From Pseudomonadota bacterium (GTDB taxonomy: Bacteria > Pseudomonadota > Gammaproteobacteria > CALCKW01): a stretch of DNA of 37,492 nucleotides. Shown here one piece after another: positions 32,805-37,492 of the stretch. Positions within the stretch are counted from its first letter, which is position 1, and each line of letters opens with the position of its first letter. The position numbers and the translations under genes were made by a program. The notes below the pieces were generated by a model. It saw nothing but the letters and a program-made list of their open reading frames with translations, was not told the origin of the DNA and made no database searches. The stretch spans positions 1 to 37,492 of the forward strand of contig JBCCUP010000044.1 in the NCBI GenBank assembly GCA_039196715.1, written 5' to 3'.

Positions 32805-33812
32805 TCAGGCTCTGTGACGCACGGCCCGCCGGCGCTCGAGGAAACGCTCGTGCGATGCGTCGGTACCGTCGTGAAACGAACCGAAAGCCTTGTCCCACGG
32901 CACCTCCAGGTTGCCGTAGTTGCACTCGAAATAGCGGTGGTGCATCTGGTGATGAAAATTGCCGAGCGACAGTGCGTGTGCGTCTTTCACCAGCAGGTCA
33001 TCGAAGCCGGCGTGTGAGGTGACCGCGGTCAGCGCCTGGTGTTGCATGTGAAACAGGATGTGCACCGGGTGCGAGGCGACCACCCAGTGAATCAGGATCG
33101 AGCTGAAGAAGAGCAGGTGCTCGATCGGGTGCATCGAGAGGCCGGACCAGGGCCCAACGTTGGTGTTGCGGTGGTGGAGCGCGTGCGCCACTTTGTAGAG
33201 CGGTGGCCAGTGCAGCAGCCGGTGAACCCAGTAGAAGTGGAATGAGATCCACACCGGTGTGAGCACGAAGAGGGCGACAAACCACACCGGGTTGTCGCGC
33301 CACGCAAGCACCGGCACGACGCCGTTCGCCATGCCCCAGAACATCAGCACCTCGAAGCCCGTCCAGAACGCGACGCCGCTGGTGAGCGTCCAGAACTGGT
33401 TGTCGCGCAACTGGCTGCCGAAGCTGTAGGCGGAACCGGTTGCATTGAGCTCACGCGGGTCGAATTTCAGCTTGTCGCCTTGCGTCTTGCGCTGGTGCAG
33501 GCAGAGGTGCAGGCCCCCGGCCACCAGCGCAATCAGCACGACGTTGCGCACCCAGAGCTGGGCCACCCAGCCCAGCGACAACTCGGCCATGTCCTCAAGC
33601 GGCGGCTGCAAAGCAGTCCAGCACAGAAAGGCCAGCACCGCGATGATCAGGTTCTCGCCGAACACCAGCCAGCGCGCCGCGACCCAGCGCCACACCCCCA
33701 CCGGTGACGGTGGCCACTGAAAGAGCGGCGAGGTCCGGATCGGCACGTCGGGGCGGTAGTGCCATTGCTTCTCGAAGCGGCTGGGGCCGGCACGGGTAGC
33801 GGAGTCTGCCAT
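32805..33812 (-). CDS. sterol desaturase / fatty acid hydroxylase family membrane protein
   Basis: A 335-residue integral membrane di-iron enzyme. Several hydrophobic helices surround the histidine clusters of the family: HFYWVHRLLHW (His192, 197, 201), HALHH (His210, 213, 214) and NFHHQMHHRYFECNYG (His287, 288, 291, 292). These bind two irons and hydroxylate or desaturate lipids. Start ATG 33812, since the frame beyond it is not conserved-looking and overlaps the LysR promoter region. It is divergent from the LysR gene (33923), so it may be under that regulator's control. The lipid substrate is not predictable. Confidence 0.9.
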   Translation of the reverse strand: MADSATRAGPSRFEKQWHYRPDVPIRTSPLFQWPPSPVGVWRWVAARWLVFGENLIIAVLAFLCWTALQPPLEDMAELSLGWVAQLWVRNVVLIALVAGGLHLCLHQRKTQGDKLKFDPRELNATGSAYSFGSQLRDNQFWTLTSGVAFWTGFEVLMFWGMANGVVPVLAWRDNPVWFVALFVLTPVWISFHFYWVHRLLHWPPLYKVAHALHHRNTNVGPWSGLSMHPIEHLLFFSSILIHWVVASHPVHILFHMQHQALTAVTSHAGFDDLLVKDAHALSLGNFHHQMHHRYFECNYGNLEVPWDKAFGSFHDGTDASHERFLERRRAVRHRA

Positions 33813-33897
33813 GAGGGGTGCACCGAGACTGAATGAGGTTTGGTCAGTGTGGCATGGCGCTCTATCATGGGAAAAGACGATTATTCTTGCCATATAG

Positions 33898-33912
33898 CTC
33901 TGAAATTCAGAG
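33898..33912. promoter_or_regulatory. 15-bp palindrome next to the LysR ribosome binding site
   Basis: CTCTGAA-A-TTCAGAG is a perfect 7-1-7 palindrome ending one base before GGAG (33913-33916) and 11 bases before the LysR ATG. It could be an autoregulatory operator in the desaturase/LysR divergent region or an RNA hairpin affecting ribosome access. Confidence 0.5.
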
Positions 33913-33922
33913 GGAGAGTTCC

Positions 33923-34882
33923 ATGCGCAGCACGCCGTCCTTGCGCTCACTTGTGTACTTCCTCGCCGCGACCGACACCGGCTCGCTGACCCGGGCGGGC
34001 GCGCAGGTCCACGTCGCACCGTCCGCAATCGCGGCGGCCATCGACACCGTGGAAGCGGCGTTCGACCTCAGACTCGTGCAGCGTTACCCGGCCAAAGGGC
34101 TCGCACTGACCGCGGCCGGGGTGGCGCTGGTCCCGCGCATCCGGCACCTGATCGAGGAATACGATCACTTGCTGGCGAGTGGCACGGAGCTGCGCGAGGC
34201 ACTGTCCGGGGAGCTCTCGATCGGCTACTACGCCCCCGTTGCACCAGCGTTCCTGCCGCGCGTGCTCAAGCCGCTGCTGGCCGAGAACCCGGGTGTGCGT
34301 GTGCGCTTCACCGAGTGCGACAACGAGCGCGCGCAGGCCGGCTTGCTCTCTGGGGCGTTCGATACAATCGTGTTTGTCTCGGACGGCGCCAAACCGGGCA
34401 TTGACGTCACGGCACTGATCGACGCGCCGCCCTACGTGCTGTTTGCCGACAGCCACGCGCTTGCCTCGCGGCGCAGCCTGCGCCTGCAGCAAATCGCCGA
34501 CGAACCGGTGGTGCTGCTGGACCTGCCGTTTACCGCGCAATACCTGCGCGGGCTCTTTGATGCAGCCGGTGTCGGGCCTCGCATCGTCGCCCACGCCACG
34601 AGCACCGAGATGGTCCGCAGCCTGGTGGGTGCCGGGGTGGGCTGTTCGGTGCTGAACATGCGCCCGCGCAGCGCGACGAGCTACGCCGGGGACGCACTGA
34701 CCGCCGTGCCGCTGCGCGACACGCCCGCTGCCTTGCGCCTCGCACTCGGCACACTCAGCGGCCAGCCGCGGCGCCTGGTCAGCGCGTTCGTGGCGGCCTG
34801 CCAGGCGCACTTCGCGTTGGCGGATGCGCGTGACATGATTGCGCCTGCGGTGCGCGCGCGTGGCAACACCGCGTCACGCTGA
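33923..34882 (+). CDS. LysR family transcriptional regulator
   Basis: A 319-residue LysR-type regulator. The N-terminal helix-turn-helix (about 5-62) contains LVYFLAATDTGSLTRAGAQVHVAPSAIAAAIDTVEAAF, followed by a PBP2 effector domain (about 90-295; ELSIGYYAPVAPAFLPRVLKPLLAENPGVRVRF). Start ATG 33923 has GGAG six bases upstream; the frame upstream is rejected. It is divergent from the hydroxylase gene and followed after 19 bases by the 2-oxoglutarate oxygenase gene, which is probably co-transcribed. Either neighbour may be its target. Confidence 0.9.
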   Translation: MRSTPSLRSLVYFLAATDTGSLTRAGAQVHVAPSAIAAAIDTVEAAFDLRLVQRYPAKGLALTAAGVALVPRIRHLIEEYDHLLASGTELREALSGELSIGYYAPVAPAFLPRVLKPLLAENPGVRVRFTECDNERAQAGLLSGAFDTIVFVSDGAKPGIDVTALIDAPPYVLFADSHALASRRSLRLQQIADEPVVLLDLPFTAQYLRGLFDAAGVGPRIVAHATSTEMVRSLVGAGVGCSVLNMRPRSATSYAGDALTAVPLRDTPAALRLALGTLSGQPRRLVSAFVAACQAHFALADARDMIAPAVRARGNTASR

Positions 34883-34901
34883 CAGCAAGGAGGACGTATT
34901 G

Positions 34902-35912
34902 GTGGGGGAGTTTTCAGAGGTCCCGGAGATTGATGTCTCTGCGCTGAACCGCGACGGCGACACGGCTGCGCTCGCGCAGCGTTTTGTCGCCGTCTACCGC
35001 GACACCGGGTTCGCCTACATCACCGGCCACGGCGTGGACCCGGCGCTGCGTGCGGCGGTGTTCGATGCGTCGAGGCGCTTCCACGCCCTGCCGCTCGAGG
35101 ACAAGCTCGCGCTGGCGCTCGACGCGAACCACCGCGGCTACATCGCAATCAACACCTCGACTGATGTCACATCTGACTTGGCCGAGGTCACCAGGCCCAA
35201 CCAGTCCGCGTCCTTCATGCTGATGCGCGAAGACGCGACCGCCGACCCGGCCGTCTACCTCTCCGGACCCAACCGGTGGCCGGCGCTCGACGGATTCCGC
35301 GCGGCGTGCGAAGCCTACGTGGCCGCGATGACGGCACTCTCGCGTCGGTTGCTGTCGCTGGCGTTCGAAGGGCTCGGCGTCGCCGACGCCACCGCGCTGC
35401 GCGCCTTCGACACCCCGACGACCTGGCTGCGCCTGCTGCACTACCCGCCGCAACCGCCCCAGGCCCCGGACGACCTCTACGGGTCGGCGCCGCACCGGGA
35501 CTTCGGCTGCCTGACGCTGCTCGCACAGGACGATGTCGGCGGCCTGCAGGTGCAGACGCCCGCAGGCGCGTGGGTGGAGGCACCGCCGGTGCCGGACGCG
35601 TTCATTGTCAACGTCGGCGACATGCTGCACCGGCTGTCGAACGGGGTGCTGCGCTCAACTCCGCACCGGGTAATCAACACCTCGGGCCGGGAGCGCTACT
35701 CGGTGCCGTTCTTTTACGACCCGCACGTCAGCACCGTCGTGGCGCCCCTGGCGGGCTTGGGCGCGCCGCGGTTCGAGCCCATCCGATTCGGGGCGTTTCT
35801 GCGCGGAGAACTCGAGGCGAGTTACGACCGGCATGCCAAGCCGGATGCCGAACCCGCGCCCGACGGCTACAAAAAAGGCCACCCCGTTGGGGGTGGCCCT
35901 GCAACACGTTGA
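34902..35912 (+). CDS. 2-oxoglutarate/Fe(II) oxygenase, isopenicillin N synthase family
   Basis: A 336-residue oxygenase with the DIOX_N domain (about 6-110) and the 2OG-FeII_Oxy barrel (about 172-275). The metal triad is His198, Asp200 (APHRDFG) and His255 (STPHRVIN). Arg265-x-Ser267 (RYSVPFF) would bind the 2-oxoglutarate carboxylate, so it is a 2OG-dependent enzyme rather than a true isopenicillin synthase. GTG 34902 is set by a perfect AAGGAGG (34887-34893) eight bases upstream. The last dozen residues (KKGHPVGGGPATR) are encoded by a terminator hairpin belonging to the convergent gene, so the C-terminus looks like added, non-conserved sequence. Substrate unknown. Confidence 0.9.
   Translation: MGEFSEVPEIDVSALNRDGDTAALAQRFVAVYRDTGFAYITGHGVDPALRAAVFDASRRFHALPLEDKLALALDANHRGYIAINTSTDVTSDLAEVTRPNQSASFMLMREDATADPAVYLSGPNRWPALDGFRAACEAYVAAMTALSRRLLSLAFEGLGVADATALRAFDTPTTWLRLLHYPPQPPQAPDDLYGSAPHRDFGCLTLLAQDDVGGLQVQTPAGAWVEAPPVPDAFIVNVGDMLHRLSNGVLRSTPHRVINTSGRERYSVPFFYDPHVSTVVAPLAGLGAPRFEPIRFGAFLRGELEASYDRHAKPDAEPAPDGYKKGHPVGGGPATR
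35871..35898 (-). terminator. intrinsic terminator of the BMP-family gene
   Basis: On the minus strand a perfect 9-bp stem GGCCACCCC / GGGGTGGCC with a 4-base loop is followed directly by six T's. It begins 30 bases after the BMP stop (35928) and lies wholly inside the 3' end of the convergent oxygenase gene. On the plus strand there is no T-run, so it is directional. Confidence 0.85.
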
Positions 35913-35927
35913 TCGCGTGTTGGTTGG

Positions 35928-36992
35928 TTACTGCGGCAACGCGCCTTCCACGCCTTCGATGTAGAAGTTCATACCGAGCAGCGGGCCGTCTTCGGCCACT
36001 TCACCTTCGGCCAACCAGGGCGTACCGTCCTGCTTGTTGATCGGGCCGGTGAAGGGGTGCAGCTCGCCTGCGATGATCGCGGCCTCGGTGGCTTCTGCCA
36101 TGGCGGCGACGTCTTCGGGCATGTTGGTGTAGTCGGCCATGGTCAGGATGCCGTCAACGAGGCCGTCCCAACTGGATTCGGTCTCCCAGGTGCCGTCCAT
36201 CGCGGCCTGGGTGCGCTTGATGTAGTAGGGGCCCCAGGAATCGATGATGGCGGTGAGTTGGGTCTCGGGACCGGCCGCGATCATGTCCGATGCCTGGCCA
36301 AACGCCATGCCGCCGCGCTCGGCGGCCACTTGCATGGGTGCGGTGGAGTCGGTGTGCTGGGTGATCACGTCGACGCCCTGGTCGAAGAGGGCCTTGGCGG
36401 CGTCGGCTTCCTTACCGGCGTCGAACCAGGTGTTGACCCAGACCACCTTCAGCTGAAAGTCGGGGTTCATCTCGCGCGCGCCTTTGGCGAAGATGTTGAT
36501 GCCGCGCACGACTTCCGGGATCGGGAAGGAGGCGATGTAACCCGCGGTGCCGGTCTTGGACATGGCGCCGGCGATCTTGCCTTGAATGTAGCGGCCTTCG
36601 TAGAAGCGTGAGCCGTAGCTGGTGACGTTGTCGGCGGTCTTGTAGCCGGTCGCGTGCTCGAACTTCACCTTGGGGAAGCGCTTGGCGACTTTCAGCGTCG
36701 GGTCCATGAAGCCGAACGACGTGGTGAAGATGATGCCGCAGCCGGAGCGGGCGAAACGCTCGATGGCGCGCTCGGAGTCAGGGCCTTCGCCTACGTTCTC
36801 GACATATGCGGTTTCGACCTTCCCACCGAAGTGCTTGTCGATTTCCAGGCGGCCGATGTCGTGGGCCTGGGTCCAGCCGCCGTCGGTCTTGGAGCCGACG
36901 TAGACAAAACAGGCCTTGAAGTCCGCCGCAGCGGCGTTGCCTGTGATAGCCATGCCGGCAAGGGCCGCCAGGCTGAGCAGGGTGCGTTTCAT
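35928..36992 (-). CDS. BMP-family (PnrA/BmpA-like) ABC transporter substrate-binding protein
   Basis: A 354-residue periplasmic binding protein of the BMP/Med family, usually the nucleoside or related-solute receptor of an ABC importer. The Sec signal is residues 1-23 (KRTLLSLAALAGMAITGNAAAA) with no lipobox cysteine, so it is soluble. Family blocks are YVGSKTDGGWTQAHDIG, IIFTTSFGFMDP, YEGRYIQGKIAGAMSKTGTAGYIASFPIPEVVRGINIFAKGA and VDVITQHTDSTAP. Start ATG 36992 has GGAGG eight bases upstream; the long open frame beyond is low-complexity and non-coding. No permease or ATPase genes are adjacent, and a terminator follows directly, so the gene is monocistronic. Confidence 0.93.
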   Translation of the reverse strand: MKRTLLSLAALAGMAITGNAAAADFKACFVYVGSKTDGGWTQAHDIGRLEIDKHFGGKVETAYVENVGEGPDSERAIERFARSGCGIIFTTSFGFMDPTLKVAKRFPKVKFEHATGYKTADNVTSYGSRFYEGRYIQGKIAGAMSKTGTAGYIASFPIPEVVRGINIFAKGAREMNPDFQLKVVWVNTWFDAGKEADAAKALFDQGVDVITQHTDSTAPMQVAAERGGMAFGQASDMIAAGPETQLTAIIDSWGPYYIKRTQAAMDGTWETESSWDGLVDGILTMADYTNMPEDVAAMAEATEAAIIAGELHPFTGPINKQDGTPWLAEGEVAEDGPLLGMNFYIEGVEGALPQ

Positions 36993-37492
36993 GGGAAGAG
37001 CCTCCAGAAGGGTGTGTGGTGCTCGGCCGGGCCGAACGGGAACCGGGGCATTGTACGGTATTCCGGCGGTGGCTTGACGGACGGCTTTGGGGCGGTGGGT
37101 GCACTGCGCTGGTGCGGGTGTCGGGTGTTTCGGGGATGGGACGGGTTGGGGGCTCTGGGTGTTGTGTTGATAGTGAGTTTGGTGGTCTTGTTTGGCATTG
37201 CTTTCACCGCGTGTTGCTGAGCAACGACGCGGCTCCCACGGGGTAGGCGATATCCTGATGGACAGGTGCGCCGATGACGACGCTGCCCTCACAGCTGTGA
37301 CGTCGCTCTGTGGGAGCGTGTATGGACTCCTCCCCGTTTGCAAGACAAGGTTTGGATGTATCAACACGAAGTCGATTGCGAGCGTGTATTCGGTCTCTGT
37401 GTGATGTTGCCGTCCAACATCGGACCCCGATGGGCTATCCGCACGCCAGCACCCTATCGACGTCACGAGTTGACTGCACTAAGGAACCTGCC
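36993..37492. other. 500-base region upstream of the BMP-family gene
   Basis: No credible gene. A TACAAT box (37055-37050, minus) may be the -10 of the BMP promoter, without a good -35. From about 37063 to 37200 the minus strand is strikingly C/A-rich and G-poor, and beyond it lie several dyads: GTTGC-TGA-GCAAC (37213-37225), TCACAGCTGTGA (37289-37300), and the pair listed separately. The window ends inside this region, so a further gene may start past it. Confidence 0.5.
37228..37320. repeat. REP-like inverted pair (GCTCCCAC / GTGGGAGC)
   Basis: GCTCCCAC (37232-37239) and GTGGGAGC (37310-37317) are perfect reverse complements about 70 bases apart; allowing one bulged base and a G-T pair extends pairing to about 11 bp. 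The GTGGGAGCG core resembles REP elements of Pseudomonas-like genomes. The 12-bp palindrome TCACAGCTGTGA sits between the arms. Copy number in the genome is unknown. Confidence 0.4.

Noticed and set aside
36993-37466. 158-residue N-terminal extension of the BMP-family protein
   Set aside because: It is low-complexity, rich in Pro, His and Gln, and precedes a clear signal peptide with its own GGAGG site.
1-37492. tRNA, rRNA, CRISPR array, prophage or transposase
   Set aside because: I looked for cloverleaf-type ends, regular short repeats and transposase or integrase motifs in the gaps and frames and saw none.

Overview
The window is one strongly GC-rich chromosomal segment, densely packed with ordinary metabolic genes on both strands. 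I see no rRNA or tRNA gene, no CRISPR array, no phage module and no insertion sequence. Gene content, high GC, frequent GTG starts and tight ATGA/TGATG/GTGA overlaps suggest a free-living heterotrophic member of the Pseudomonadota, probably gamma- or alphaproteobacterial and plausibly marine. The lineage is an inference, not a measurement.

Layout. (1) 0.1-3.1 kb: a secreted protein with a peptidoglycan-binding-like start, an Old Yellow Enzyme flavoprotein, a small membrane protein and a minus-strand DUF1127-like mini-protein. (2) 3.5-9.6 kb: a methylated-amine cluster made of a DAO-type FAD oxidase, a GcvA-like LysR regulator and, divergent from it, a dimethylglycine/sarcosine-dehydrogenase-like flavoprotein fused to a GcvT-type folate domain, overlapping by one base with a non-pyrrolysine MttB-superfamily methyltransferase. 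No corrinoid protein is encoded nearby. (3) 9.6-13.2 kb (minus): a two-component system and a DUF4397-repeat lipoprotein. The two units are separated by a terminator and share operator-like repeats, so the kinase/regulator probably controls the lipoprotein and itself. (4) 13.3-17.7 kb: an overlapping GNAT / EamA exporter / GrdB-like (Cys-containing) operon, a thermonuclease lipoprotein, an intradiol dioxygenase interrupted by an in-frame TAA, and Ohr. (5) 17.8-27.0 kb (minus): the glycogen block glgP-glgB-glgX-malQ, with a possible 26-residue ORF wedged between glgB and glgX. glgA and glgC are absent. (6) 27.1-30.7 kb: a MerR regulator with a readable promoter and operator, an unknown basic protein, a cytochrome P450 lacking the usual I-helix threonine, and an alpha/beta hydrolase-OsmC fusion. 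(7) 30.8-37 kb: a second EamA exporter with a small secreted protein, a Tat-exported thioredoxin-like protein, a histidine-box membrane hydroxylase, a LysR gene coupled to a 2-oxoglutarate/Fe(II) oxygenase, and a BMP-family solute-binding protein whose terminator lies inside the 3' end of the convergent oxygenase gene.

The strongest candidates for something new are the corrinoid-orphan MttB/FAD-GcvT pair, the GNAT/EamA/GrdB-like operon, the shared two-component operator, and the nonsense codon in the dioxygenase gene. Starts were chosen by Shine-Dalgarno position and family N-termini, so several differ from the longest open frame.
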